The position numbers and the translations under genes were made by a program. This document shows positions 8,667-17,253 of a stretch of 64,000 nt of DNA, piece after piece. The stretch is from positions 62,001-126,000 of the forward strand of contig JAFXXU010000058.1 in NCBI GenBank assembly GCA_017542125.1, written 5' to 3'. The DNA comes from Ruminococcus sp. (GTDB lineage Bacteria; Bacillota; Clostridia; Oscillospirales; Ruminococcaceae). How positions within the stretch are numbered: the first letter of the stretch is position 1; each line of letters starts with the position of its first letter. The notes beneath the pieces are model-generated. The model was given only the letters and a program-made list of their open reading frames with translations. It searched no databases and was not told where the DNA came from.

Positions 8667-9260
8667 ATGGCTTACACCGTCTTTTCGGGTGACGACAGCT
8701 GCTATAAGGGCACCCGTGTCCTTATAAACAAGCTGGGCATCCGTGATGAAAACGAGCTCGCCGAGATCGAGACGGTCATCACCACTGCAAAGATCACAAT
8801 GCTCCTATCCGAGCCTTATTCGGGAGAATTCACAGCTGCGCATTACTGTGAGCTCCACAGATCCATAATGGGCGACCTCTATGATTGGGCGGGGAAGATC
8901 AGGACTGTCCCCCTCTCGAAAAAGGGTACTACCTTTCACTCGCCGGAGGGTCTTGAAAAAGCCTCGGAGCTGCTGTTTAAGCGCCTCAATAATGAGAACT
9001 GCTTCCTCGGTCTGGACGGAGATGATTACGCCCGCGCAGTTGCGGAGTTTTACAGCGACCTTAATCTCCTGCATCCCTTCCGTGAGGGCAATGGCAGAAC
9101 GCAGAGAGCGCTGATAACTCAGCTAATCGAGCGTTCGGGCCGCAGCATAGATTTCAGCGTCTGTGATAAGGATAAGCTGATGATCGCTACTGTTTACGCC
9201 GCCCAGGGTGTCCTTGACCTCCTTACCGATTTCTTCAAAAACGAAATAACTGAAATATAA
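8667..9260 (+). CDS. Fic family protein, probable AMP-transferring toxin (class I)
   Basis: 197 residues. The active loop HPFREGNGR (136-144) is complete, with the catalytic His136 and the Gly-Asn-Gly-Arg anion hole for ATP phosphates. Known: such Fic proteins add AMP (or another phosphate group) to a Tyr, Ser or Thr of a target; VbhT and FicT modify DNA gyrase and topoisomerase IV. No inhibitory SxxxEG motif is seen in Fic itself; it lies in the preceding small gene, which defines class I. The target here is unknown. Confidence 0.9.
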   Translation: MAYTVFSGDDSCYKGTRVLINKLGIRDENELAEIETVITTAKITMLLSEPYSGEFTAAHYCELHRSIMGDLYDWAGKIRTVPLSKKGTTFHSPEGLEKASELLFKRLNNENCFLGLDGDDYARAVAEFYSDLNLLHPFREGNGRTQRALITQLIERSGRSIDFSVCDKDKLMIATVYAAQGVLDLLTDFFKNEITEI

Positions 9261-9286
9261 GCCGACTGTGTTTTGAGCCGGCTTTT
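9259..9286 (+). terminator. Terminator after fic
   Basis: AAGCCG (9259-9264) pairs with CGGCTT (9279-9284), then TTTG. Short stem; moderate support. Confidence 0.5.
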
Positions 9287-9292
9287 GTATGT

Positions 9293-9324
9293 AAAAAGCT
9301 CGCCCCCTGCTGCGGGAGCGAGCT
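9293..9324 (-). terminator. Terminator of the lipase-like gene
   Basis: On the minus strand AGCTCGCTCCC pairs with GGGGCGAGCT across 9297-9324 and is followed by a T run (9293-9297). Confidence 0.7.
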
Positions 9325-9350
9325 TTGCTGTTTTGTTATATGAGATAGGT

Positions 9351-11729
9351 CTACTGCTTTTTCTTCCTGGAAACTGCCAGCGCAAGAGCGGTAAGAGCAG
9401 CAGCTCCGCCGAAGAATAATGCATTGAAGCCTGTATCCGGGTTCCCGGACTTTTCGCCCTCTTCGGGGGCGGGAGCAGGCTCGGGTTCCTTGTATTCCTC
9501 GTGATCCCTGATGCCCTTGGTCTCGCAGGCCTTGCCCCAGGCCACAAAGACCTCGTTGTAGTGTGCGGGAGGGATAATATCGAGATTACCTATAAATGTA
9601 GCAGCGTTGTTGATCGAATCGCTGGTGCTGTATTCCTTGCCCTTGATACCGAAGGCGAACCTGCTTGCTACTCTGCGCAGGATATCCGAATTCTTTTGCA
9701 TAGTCTCGATATGACCCTTAAGCTGTTCGTAATATAGCTCGCCGTAACGCTTTGAGTTTTCAAGACCGGTAGCGGTGACGATGCCGATAGCCTCTACCAG
9801 AGCAGCATCAGCGGCTTCGGCTAAGGTCTCAAACCTTTTGATAGTGTTGCCCTCATCGTCCTTGACCGTGGTCAGCAGCTGAAGAACGTAGCTTATAACG
9901 GTTCTGAGGGGAGCATTGCCGTATTGTATCAGATCGGGGATCGAAGGATCCACAAAGCCAAGGATAGTGTAGATCAGTGTGCGGACAGACTCGGCTGTGC
10001 CGTAGGATTCTGCTGCTGCCGTACCCTCGGCAGGGCCCTCCGAGAGAGCTATGAGGACTGCCAGCAGCTTTTCCTGATCGCTGACCGTAGGATCAGTCAC
10101 AAATGTGTTGAGCAGTGCCTGAGCAAAAGCGTAGACATCGGTGCTCTTTAGTGCATTGGCAGCGTAGTCAAGCAGCTTATTTACCGCTTTGGAGCCTTTG
10201 TTCCGTGAGATGTACTGCGAGAGAAGCACAACGGTTTTATCAACCGTCAGCGTGCCGTGCTCTATTTCCTGACCCGTGAAATAGCCGAGGAGCTCTTCCA
10301 GAACAATCTCGACCGATTCTTCTTCTGACAGGGAACGGGCTTCAAGCTGCAGCATCTCATCGGCATAAGCGAAGTAGATAAGCAGAGCCGGAGCGATGAG
10401 CTTATCAGCGTTTTCTTCGATTTCAAGGTCGGTGAATTCGTGCATCATCGAGTAAGCGCCGGCGGTGGCAACGAGAGCCTCCTGGATGCCTAACTCTACA
10501 TAGCCGTCACTCTCTTCGGTATAGAAGCCTAAGCCTGAAACGCGCTGGTCCATAAAGTAACCCATATCGTTCCCATCGTGTTCGGAGGTATCGGGTACGA
10601 CGGAGAGGCTGGGGAGATCGAACTTCTTCCACTCAAAATTGCGGTAGTCGCCGCCGTTGACAAATTTGTTGTAGGCATATTCGTTGACCGTGCTCAGCTC
10701 CTTGAGCATATCCTCGGCGGTAACGGCGCCGTCACCGTCGGTGTTTTCAATAGTTCCGAACCAGGTGTAGTCCCACTCCTTCGGAGGGAGCATAGTGATG
10801 AAATCATAGGGTTGGGGGAAGTTGTGGATGCAGTTGAATATAGCGTCTGTGGGTGAAATCGTACCGGAAGCAGAGCTGACAAATTCCTCGCCCGGGGTAT
10901 CATCCGCATATACTCCGCCCCGTGAGCCGGCAACGCTCAACAGCTCCTTTTTGTCAGCAGAGCTGAGAGTTGTTCTCGGGGTGGCGTAGGTATAGCAGTA
11001 AATATCCTCGGGAGTGATGCTGACGCCGTCAAAGTATTCTATGCCCCCCGCTGCGAAGAACGCACCCAGAAGGTTCGATATGGCAGAACTCCGGCTGTGA
11101 CCGGACACCCATATTTTCAGGTCGCCTGTTATACTGTGTTCGGTCATATACTGTTTCATGAAGCGGAGGACTTCGTCTCTTGCTGCCTTGAAGCCCTCGT
11201 GTATCGTACCCTTGCCAACGGTGAAGTTTCCGCTCCATTCCTGCTTATAGTTTGCGGAGCGGGGGAACACAGCCAGCAGGGTATAGGTCTTTCCGCCATA
11301 GCTAATCTCCCTGTGGCCCACAGCCACAGCTGCGGAATTCTCCTCGGGATTAACTGTGTAATACTTGTTTGCCTCGGGGTCTGAGAAACCCATATCCTGA
11401 AGCATTTTTATGATGTTCGCAGCCTCGTTTGAGGGGTCGTCGATATGCTCGGGGTCGGGGGAATCGGCATAGCGGCCTACTGATGCGATGGCAGTCTGAG
11501 CCGAAAGAGTCATAAGGTGGCTGCACCAGTTAAAGGATGAACGCTTAAAGCAATCCTCGCGGAAAACGAAGCTGTCGGTCCGCTGGATATTATCCCCCTC
11601 GTTGGAGGAATAGGAATAGGTGCCCTCGATGACCCGGCTATCTGCTGCCGCAGCAAAGGACAGCGAGCTTACAGCCATAGCTACCGAAACCAGAAATGCT
11701 CCTGCCCGGAGCGCTTTTCTTTTTGCCAT
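9351..11729 (-). CDS. Lipase-like alpha/beta-hydrolase, sortase-anchored cell-surface protein
   Basis: 792 residues. A signal peptide of about 30 residues (KRK, then a hydrophobic core, then AAAADS) starts the protein. 'VSGHSRSSA' near residue 212 is a GxSxG nucleophile elbow of class 3 lipases or related hydrolases. The middle is helical with no recognised domain. The C-terminus has a Pro/Glu linker, NPDTG, a hydrophobic stretch and RKKKQ, a sorting signal of the NPxTG type for a class of sortase used in Ruminococcus-like bacteria. Start ATG 11729 follows AAGGAGG by 8 nt; the TTG at 11735 is too close to it. Substrate is unknown; secreted esterase or lipase is the best guess. Confidence 0.8.
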   Translation of the reverse strand: MAKRKALRAGAFLVSVAMAVSSLSFAAAADSRVIEGTYSYSSNEGDNIQRTDSFVFREDCFKRSSFNWCSHLMTLSAQTAIASVGRYADSPDPEHIDDPSNEAANIIKMLQDMGFSDPEANKYYTVNPEENSAAVAVGHREISYGGKTYTLLAVFPRSANYKQEWSGNFTVGKGTIHEGFKAARDEVLRFMKQYMTEHSITGDLKIWVSGHSRSSAISNLLGAFFAAGGIEYFDGVSITPEDIYCYTYATPRTTLSSADKKELLSVAGSRGGVYADDTPGEEFVSSASGTISPTDAIFNCIHNFPQPYDFITMLPPKEWDYTWFGTIENTDGDGAVTAEDMLKELSTVNEYAYNKFVNGGDYRNFEWKKFDLPSLSVVPDTSEHDGNDMGYFMDQRVSGLGFYTEESDGYVELGIQEALVATAGAYSMMHEFTDLEIEENADKLIAPALLIYFAYADEMLQLEARSLSEEESVEIVLEELLGYFTGQEIEHGTLTVDKTVVLLSQYISRNKGSKAVNKLLDYAANALKSTDVYAFAQALLNTFVTDPTVSDQEKLLAVLIALSEGPAEGTAAAESYGTAESVRTLIYTILGFVDPSIPDLIQYGNAPLRTVISYVLQLLTTVKDDEGNTIKRFETLAEAADAALVEAIGIVTATGLENSKRYGELYYEQLKGHIETMQKNSDILRRVASRFAFGIKGKEYSTSDSINNAATFIGNLDIIPPAHYNEVFVAWGKACETKGIRDHEEYKEPEPAPAPEEGEKSGNPDTGFNALFFGGAAALTALALAVSRKKKQ

Positions 11730-11938
11730 AGACAAAACCTCCTTTTTAGTCTATTATACAATTTTATGATATATAAGTCAAGAATAATTATATGTTTCCA
11801 CAGATAAACCTTAGCTTTGTCAAATAATGCTATGTAGCGCTTATCTTTTATGAAAAGTGATATATTAGCATAATCCCAGCATCTCCGGCAATACTATCCA
11901 CGAGGCACAAGAGTGCTTTCGGAAGGATAGGAGCAGTC

Positions 11939-12712
11939 ATGCAGTATAATAAGGTCGAGATAAGCGGAGTGAACACCTCGGAGCTTATAGTGCTGACAGA
12001 GAAGGATAAGACAGAACTGCTGAAAAAAGTCCGGCGCGGCGATAAGGCTGCCCGCGAGACATTGATAAAGGGTAATCTCAGGCTGGTGCTGAGCGTCCTC
12101 CAGCGCTTTGCAGGCAGGAGCGACCAGCCTGACGATCTCTTTCAGGTGGGAGTGATCGGGCTGATAAAGGCCATAGACAATTTTGACGATTCCCATGATG
12201 TGCGGTTCTCGACTTACGCCGTGCCGATGATCGCAGGTGAAGTCCGCCGCTACCTGCGGGACAGCCACTCCCTACGGGTGAGCCGTTCACTGCGGGATAC
12301 AGCCTACCGTGCCATGCAGGCGAGGGAGGAGCTTATGAGCACATCCGATACAGAACCTACGGTGGAGCAGATCGCCGAATACACCGGCCTTGACCGAGGG
12401 GATATCGTGGCGGCGATAGGCTCGGTGAGCGAACCGGTCTCGATCTTCGAGCCTGTATGCTCCGATTCGGGAGACGCCCTATGCGTGCTGGATCAGCTGG
12501 GCGACGGCACAGATGCCAAGGAATGGCTTGACGAGCTGGCTATCAAAGACGCGATCAAGGAACTGGGCACCAGAGAGCGCAACATCCTCTACCTCAGATT
12601 CTTTCGCGGAAGGACCCAGACAGAGGTTGCTAAGAGCATTGGCATCTCACAAGCACAGGTCTCCAGGCTGGAAAAGGCAGCTCTCTCGAAGATCAAACAG
12701 CAGCTAAACTGA
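11939..12712 (+). CDS. sigG: Sporulation RNA polymerase sigma factor G
   Basis: 257 residues, as in Bacillus and Clostridium SigG. The opening 'NKVEISGVNTSEL' and the 'NLRLVLSVLQRF' and 'DDLFQVGVIGLIKAIDNF' blocks (region 2) are near identical to known SigG. Region 3 has 'RRYLRDSHSLRVSRSLRD'; region 4 ends with an HTH ('QTEVAKSIGISQAQVSRLEK'). Known: SigG directs late forespore genes after engulfment. AGGAG stands 7 nt before the ATG. Unlike in Bacillus, spoIIGA and sigE are not just upstream; the 200-nt gap before it is AT-rich with no sure promoter match. Confidence 0.93.
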   Translation: MQYNKVEISGVNTSELIVLTEKDKTELLKKVRRGDKAARETLIKGNLRLVLSVLQRFAGRSDQPDDLFQVGVIGLIKAIDNFDDSHDVRFSTYAVPMIAGEVRRYLRDSHSLRVSRSLRDTAYRAMQAREELMSTSDTEPTVEQIAEYTGLDRGDIVAAIGSVSEPVSIFEPVCSDSGDALCVLDQLGDGTDAKEWLDELAIKDAIKELGTRERNILYLRFFRGRTQTEVAKSIGISQAQVSRLEKAALSKIKQQLN

Positions 12713-12717
12713 TCAGA

Positions 12718-12760
12718 CTCGGATAACGGGAACCGAAGCGTTATTCGAGCCTGTTTTTTT
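12718..12760 (+). terminator. Intrinsic terminator after sigG
   Basis: CTCGGATAACG (12718-12728) pairs with CGTTATTCGAG (12739-12749), followed by CTG and seven T. Confidence 0.85.
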
Positions 12761-12772
12761 ACAGAAAAACTA

Positions 12773-12801
12773 GTGACAAACCGAATGAAATGTGCTATAA
12801 T
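12773..12801 (+). promoter_or_regulatory. Promoter upstream of tex
   Basis: GTGACA (12773-12778), 17-nt spacer, TATAAT (12796-12801) with an extended TG. A second TGCTATAAT stands at 12908-12913, without a -35, nearer the gene. Confidence 0.65.
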
Positions 12802-12837
12802 ATCAGCAAGCTGATATTATATATCTTTTTAAGCCCT

Positions 12838-12934
12838 CGCAGATCCGTGCCGCAAACGGCACTCCCTGCGAATCGGGCAATTATAGCAAGGCGCTTCGCT
12901 TTTGTGCTATAATAAGATCTGTCCCATGTGGGAC
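12838..12934 (+). other. Structured leader of tex with hairpins
   Basis: Seen: GTGCCG (12847-12852) pairs with CGGCAC (12857-12862), enclosed by CGCAG (12838-12842) and CTGCG (12866-12870). Further on is a perfect palindrome GTCCCATGTGGGAC (12921-12934), 8 nt after the second -10 box. No riboswitch family is recognised. Confidence 0.4.
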
Positions 12935-12967
12935 GGAATGTATACCACCGCGAAAGGAATGTCTCAA

Positions 12968-15112
12968 ATGAATATCAACGAAATGCTTGCCAAGGAATTC
13001 GGGCTTCGCCAGGAGCAGATCGACAACACTGTCGCCCTCATCGACGACGATAAGACGATCCCCTTCATCGCCCGTTATCGTAAGGAGGTCACAGGCTCTC
13101 TCGATGACCAGACCCTCCGCCTTATCTTTGACAGGCTTACATATCTAAGGAACCTTGCCAAGCGCAAGGAGGAGATAATCGCTTCCATCACCGAGCAGGG
13201 CAAGATGACCGATGAGCTTATGGCTCTGATAGACAAGGCTACCGTCCTCGTGGAAGTCGAGGATATCTACCGCCCGTTCAGACCCAAGAGAAAGACCCGG
13301 GCCTCTGTAGCAAGAGAAAAGGGGCTTGAGCCCCTTGCCGAGCTTATTATGTCTCAGGACAAGGCTGCCGACCCGGAAGCAGAGGCGGTCAACTATATCA
13401 ATGAGGAAAAGAGCGTTGATTCTGCCGAGGAAGCCTTGCAGGGTGCTATGGATATCATCGCCGAGGATGTATCCGACAATGCGGACCTGAGAAAGTATCT
13501 GCGTACTCTCTTCTCGCAGACTGGCAGGCTGGTCTCAAAGGCTGCTGACGAAACAGCCGAGACAGTTTATGAGAACTACTACGATTTTTCCGAGCCTGTT
13601 TCCAAGGTCGCCGGTCACAGAGTGCTTGCCATCGACCGCGGCGAAAAGGAAGAAGCTCTGAAGGTCTCTGTGGAGGTCAACGAGGGAGCAGGCGAGAGGG
13701 CCTGCATATCCCGCTTTGCCAAGGGCACCAGCGCTTGCTCAAAGTATATCGAGCTGGCCTGCACAGACAGCTATAAGCGCCTTATCTATCCATCCATAGA
13801 GCGCGAGATAAGAAACGAGCTTTCTGAAAAGGCACAGGAGGGTGCAATAAAGGTGTTCAAGGAGAACCTGCATCAGCTCCTTATGCAGCCTCCCGTAAAG
13901 GGGAAGATCACTCTCGGTCTCGACCCCGGATATGCTCACGGCTGCAAGCTTGCAGTAGTCGATGAGACCGGAAAGGTACTGGATACCGGCATAGTCTATA
14001 TAAACACCAAGGCACAGGCTGCCGAAGCCAAGCGCAAGCTGATACAGATGATAAAGAAAAACAAGGTCGATGCCGTATCCATCGGTAACGGCACCGCCTC
14101 CAGGGAGAGCGAGGCTCTGGTCGCAGAGATCGTCAGAGAGATACCCGAGAGCGTCAGCTATATAGTTGTATCCGAGGCGGGCGCCTCGGTTTACTCGGCC
14201 TCAAAGCTGGCGGCAGAGGAATTCCCCGACTATGATGTATCCCTGAGATCGGCGGTGTCTATCGCCAGAAGATTACAGGATCCCCTGGCGGAGCTTGTAA
14301 AGATCGACCCCAAGGCTATCGGTGTAGGGCAGTATCAGCACGATATGCCCCCCAAGCGTATGGACGAGGCTCTTACCGGAGTTGTTGAGGACTGTGTTAA
14401 CTCCGTGGGCGTAGACCTGAATACAGCATCCCATTCGCTGCTTTCTTACATAGCAGGCATCAACGCCTCTGTTGCCAAGAATATCGTTACCTACCGCGAA
14501 GAGAACGGTGCTTTTACAGACCGCAAGCAGCTTTTGAAGGTCCCGAAGCTGGGTGCCAAGGCTTATGAGCAGTGCGCAGGGTTCCTGCGTGTCCGTGACG
14601 GCAAGAACCCTCTCGATAACACGGCCGTTCACCCTGAGAGCTATGCCGCTGCAAAGCTGCTGCTTGAAAAGTGCGGCTATTCTCAGAAGGATATCGGCTC
14701 ACTCTCAGAACTGACAGACCGCGCAGACAAGCTGGGCATCAAGACTCTTGCCGAAGAGCTTGGCACCGGTGTTCCCACTCTCAGAGATATTATCTCAGAG
14801 CTTATGAAGCCCGGACGCGATCCCCGTGACGAACTGCCCCCTCCGCTCATGCGTTCCGGTGACGTTATGGAGCTCAAGGATCTTCAGGAGGGTATGGAGC
14901 TTATGGGCACTGTCCGCAACGTTATCGACTTCGGCGCATTCGTCGATATCGGTGTACACGAGGACGGGCTGGTACATATTTCTCAGCTTGCCGACAGGTT
15001 CGTCAAGCACCCTCTGGATGTGGTCAAGGTGGGGGATATAGTAAAGGTAAGAGTATTAAGCGTAGATGTGAAGAAAAAGCGCATCTCGCTGACTATGAAA
15101 AACGTAAAATGA
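12968..15112 (+). CDS. Tex family RNA-binding protein with S1 domain
   Basis: 714 residues. Order: Tex N-terminal helical domain; YqgF/RNase H-like fold near the middle ('LGLDPGYAHGCKLAVVD'); helix-hairpin-helix region ('LLSYIAGINASVAKNIVTYREENGAF'); C-terminal S1 RNA-binding domain ('VRNVIDFGAFVDIGVHEDGLVHISQL'). Known: Tex binds RNA polymerase/RNA and affects transcription and stress resistance; the exact role is unsettled. Start ATG 12968 lies 9 nt after AAAGGA; the ATG at 12959 touches that site. The next gene begins 21 nt later, probably in the same transcript. Confidence 0.9.
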   Translation: MNINEMLAKEFGLRQEQIDNTVALIDDDKTIPFIARYRKEVTGSLDDQTLRLIFDRLTYLRNLAKRKEEIIASITEQGKMTDELMALIDKATVLVEVEDIYRPFRPKRKTRASVAREKGLEPLAELIMSQDKAADPEAEAVNYINEEKSVDSAEEALQGAMDIIAEDVSDNADLRKYLRTLFSQTGRLVSKAADETAETVYENYYDFSEPVSKVAGHRVLAIDRGEKEEALKVSVEVNEGAGERACISRFAKGTSACSKYIELACTDSYKRLIYPSIEREIRNELSEKAQEGAIKVFKENLHQLLMQPPVKGKITLGLDPGYAHGCKLAVVDETGKVLDTGIVYINTKAQAAEAKRKLIQMIKKNKVDAVSIGNGTASRESEALVAEIVREIPESVSYIVVSEAGASVYSASKLAAEEFPDYDVSLRSAVSIARRLQDPLAELVKIDPKAIGVGQYQHDMPPKRMDEALTGVVEDCVNSVGVDLNTASHSLLSYIAGINASVAKNIVTYREENGAFTDRKQLLKVPKLGAKAYEQCAGFLRVRDGKNPLDNTAVHPESYAAAKLLLEKCGYSQKDIGSLSELTDRADKLGIKTLAEELGTGVPTLRDIISELMKPGRDPRDELPPPLMRSGDVMELKDLQEGMELMGTVRNVIDFGAFVDIGVHEDGLVHISQLADRFVKHPLDVVKVGDIVKVRVLSVDVKKKRISLTMKNVK

Positions 15113-15133
15113 TCTGTTATCGGAGGTGAGGTA

Positions 15134-15919
15134 TTGCAGTATTACAGCTATAACAAGGAAACGGTGCTCTTCATATATAAGGAGAACAATTGCTTTACAC
15201 GGGTAACTGATCTGATGGAGGCAAAGGGCTGCCGCACTGTGGTTGCCGAGGCTGTACTGCCCGATGTCTTTTCCTCTATCACCGAAAGCAAAAGTGTGCT
15301 CGCTGTGATCTGTGCGCAGAATACCGATCCAAAACACGTCAGAATAATGGTCTCGATGCTTTTTGAGAGGTACTGCAGATCGGTATTCCTTATCACGGGG
15401 CTCAGTGATATGCAGTATTACACCAAGCTCAAAAAAGAATATCAGGATCTGCATCTGCTGAACTATCCCTTCTCGGAGAGGGTCATATGCGTCCAACTGG
15501 ATCATAAGCTCAACGAGCTGGGCTACCGTGATAAGTACCGGGAAGAGCTTAAGGTCAGGATAATGTCTTTTCTGTATAAGCTGGGTTTTGTCGGAGGCGG
15601 CGCAGGAATGAGATGTGCTGCCGAGGGCATCTACTATATAATCCAGAAAGATATGAAGCCCCGGGATATCTCATCCGAGATAATGCCATACATCGCAGAC
15701 AAGTGCGGATGCACCGAGGCTGCGGCGGATCAGGCAATAAGGAGCGAGCGGAGGAAGATCCTGTCCGGCTCGCGGGAGCAGAAGGCAAGAGCTATCTTCC
15801 CCCGGTATTTTGAGAACGAAAAGCAAAACAATGCCACGCTGCTTTTTTCGGCTGCCGGCTTTATCAAGGAAAAGGATGCACAGCTCATAACCTTCTGCGG
15901 TTTTGACGCTCTGAGGTGA
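15134..15919 (+). CDS. Spo0A-like protein with Spo0A C-terminal DNA-binding domain
   Basis: 261 residues. The last part (about residues 140-235: 'LYKLGFVGGGAGMRCAAEGIY', 'DISSEIMPYIADKCGCTEAA', 'DQAIRSERRKILSG') follows the Spo0A effector domain, including the position of the recognition helix. The first 120 residues have the size of a receiver domain but show no clear Asp-Asp pocket or phospho-acceptor Asp. Inference: a Spo0A paralogue that is not phosphorylated in the normal way or senses another signal. Start TTG 15134 is fixed by GGAGG (15122-15126) 7 nt upstream. It is not the spo0A locus of spoIVB-spo0A type. Confidence 0.7.
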   Translation: MQYYSYNKETVLFIYKENNCFTRVTDLMEAKGCRTVVAEAVLPDVFSSITESKSVLAVICAQNTDPKHVRIMVSMLFERYCRSVFLITGLSDMQYYTKLKKEYQDLHLLNYPFSERVICVQLDHKLNELGYRDKYREELKVRIMSFLYKLGFVGGGAGMRCAAEGIYYIIQKDMKPRDISSEIMPYIADKCGCTEAAADQAIRSERRKILSGSREQKARAIFPRYFENEKQNNATLLFSAAGFIKEKDAQLITFCGFDALR

Positions 15920-15967
15920 TAAGACGGGCTCTCGCAGGCATATACTCCCTTAGGGAGGTGTGAGCCG

Positions 15968-16258
15968 ATGATCTGCAGCTTTTCCAGCCTGCGTGACAAA
16001 GAAGTTGTCAATGTAAAGACCGGTGAAAAGATCGGCTTTGTGGACGACCTGGAGCTCGACAGCACAACGGGCAGGGTAGTCTCACTGGTTATCTACGGCA
16101 GGAGCAGAGCCTTCGGGCTTATGGGCAGGGATGAGGATATTGTCGTAAGATGCTCGGATATTGATCTCATCGGTGAGGATACCGTATTGGTCAGGTTTGA
16201 GAAGGATACGATATGCATAAAAAGCCAGCGTTGCTCTGTCGAAAATTTGTTGAAATGA
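15968..16258 (+). CDS. YlmC/YmxH family sporulation protein (PRC-barrel)
   Basis: 96 residues, all one PRC-barrel-like domain ('SLRDKEVVNVKTGEKIGFVDDLELD', then 'GRVVSLVIYG'). The YlmC/YmxH family is found in spore formers and is linked to sporulation, but its molecular job is not known. GGAGG lies 8 nt before the ATG. It follows the Spo0A-like gene by 48 nt and precedes the rpsB promoter, so it is likely the end of the tex transcript. Confidence 0.85.
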   Translation: MICSFSSLRDKEVVNVKTGEKIGFVDDLELDSTTGRVVSLVIYGRSRAFGLMGRDEDIVVRCSDIDLIGEDTVLVRFEKDTICIKSQRCSVENLLK

Positions 16259-16271
16259 CGGAAGAAAAATA

Positions 16272-16300
16272 TTGACATTTGCGCCATGATATGATATAAT
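16272..16300 (+). promoter_or_regulatory. Consensus promoter of rpsB-tsf
   Basis: TTGACA (16272-16277), 17-nt spacer, TATAAT (16295-16300): a perfect sigma-A promoter, as expected for ribosomal protein genes. Confidence 0.9.
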
Positions 16301-16305
16301 ATTAA

Positions 16306-16425
16306 AGCAATTCGCACGCCCTGCTTTTGCTGTGGTTCCCCGAAAGGGGTGAAGGCAAGTCAAGCAAGGCGGAGGATATGACATCCGCTTCGGCGGAAAT
16401 AAAAAACCAACAGGAGGTTACTACC
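16306..16425 (+). other. Structured rpsB leader
   Basis: Untranslated leader of about 120 nt. CCCC-GAAA-GGGG (16338-16349) is a GNRA tetraloop hairpin. TCCGC-TTCG-GCGGA (16384-16397) is a UUCG tetraloop hairpin, close to the ribosome site. Known: rpsB leaders in other bacteria bind S2 for autoregulation. That this one does is inference. Confidence 0.5.
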
Positions 16426-17175
16426 ATGGCAGTAGTATCAATGAAGCAGCTTCTTGAGGCCGGCGTACACTTCGGCCACCAGACAAGAAGATGGAACCCG
16501 AAAATGGCACCGTACATTTTCACTGAGAGAAACGGCATCTACATCATCGACCTGCAGAAGACCGTTAAGAAGCTCGAGGAAGCTTATATGTTCGTCAGAG
16601 AGCTTTCCGCTGAGGGCAAGGAGGTACTCTTCGTAGGTACCAAGAAGCAGGCAAGCGAGTCCATCAAGGAAGAGGCTCAGAGAGCTGACGCTCACTATGT
16701 CAACGCAAGATGGCTCGGCGGTATGATGACCAACTTCAAGACCATCCAGAGAAGGATCAAGAGACTTGAGCAGCTCAGAACTCTCGAGTCCGACGGTACT
16801 TTCGACAGGCTCACCAAGAAGGAAGTTGCAAAGCTCAACCTCGAGATCGAGAAGCTTGAGAAGTTCATGGGCGGTATCAAGAACATGAAGACCCTTCCCG
16901 GTGCTCTGTTCGTTGTTGACCCCCGCAAGGAGAAGATCGCAGTATCCGAGGCTAAGAAGCTGGGTATCCCCGTTGTTGCTATCGTAGATACCAACTGCGA
17001 CCCCGATGATGTTGATTATGTTATCCCCGGCAACGATGATGCTATCAGAGCTGTCAAGCTGATCGCAGGCTGCATGGCTAACGCTATCATCGAGGGCAGA
17101 CAGGGCGCTGACGCTGAGGCTGAGGCTTCCGATGAAGAGGCTGAGAAGGTCGAGGAGACCGAGGACGCCGAATAA
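16426..17175 (+). CDS. rpsB: 30S ribosomal protein S2
   Basis: 249 residues. The start '[27 protein letters not shown]' is diagnostic, and '[14 protein letters not shown]' and '[13 protein letters not shown]' follow. The C-terminal tail after residue 230 is acidic and Glu-rich. Known: S2 binds late to the 30S subunit and helps to recruit S1. CAGGAGG stands 8 nt before ATG 16426; codons upstream in the frame belong to the leader. tsf follows 78 nt later in the conserved order. Confidence 0.97.
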   Translation: MAVVSMKQLLEAGVHFGHQTRRWNPKMAPYIFTERNGIYIIDLQKTVKKLEEAYMFVRELSAEGKEVLFVGTKKQASESIKEEAQRADAHYVNARWLGGMMTNFKTIQRRIKRLEQLRTLESDGTFDRLTKKEVAKLNLEIEKLEKFMGGIKNMKTLPGALFVVDPRKEKIAVSEAKKLGIPVVAIVDTNCDPDDVDYVIPGNDDAIRAVKLIAGCMANAIIEGRQGADAEAEASDEEAEKVEETEDAE

Positions 17176-17189
17176 TATCATGAAATAAC

Positions 17190-17210
17190 GGGCAGGCGGT
17201 AAACCTGCCC
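17190..17210 (+). other. Hairpin between rpsB and tsf
   Basis: GGGCAGG (17190-17196) pairs with CCTGCCC (17204-17210), followed by TCATTTCGG. Without a clean T run it is more likely a partial terminator or processing site that sets the ratio of S2 to EF-Ts. Confidence 0.5.
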
Positions 17211-17253
17211 TCATTTCGGTATATAGAGTAAATAATATACAGGAGGAATTAAA

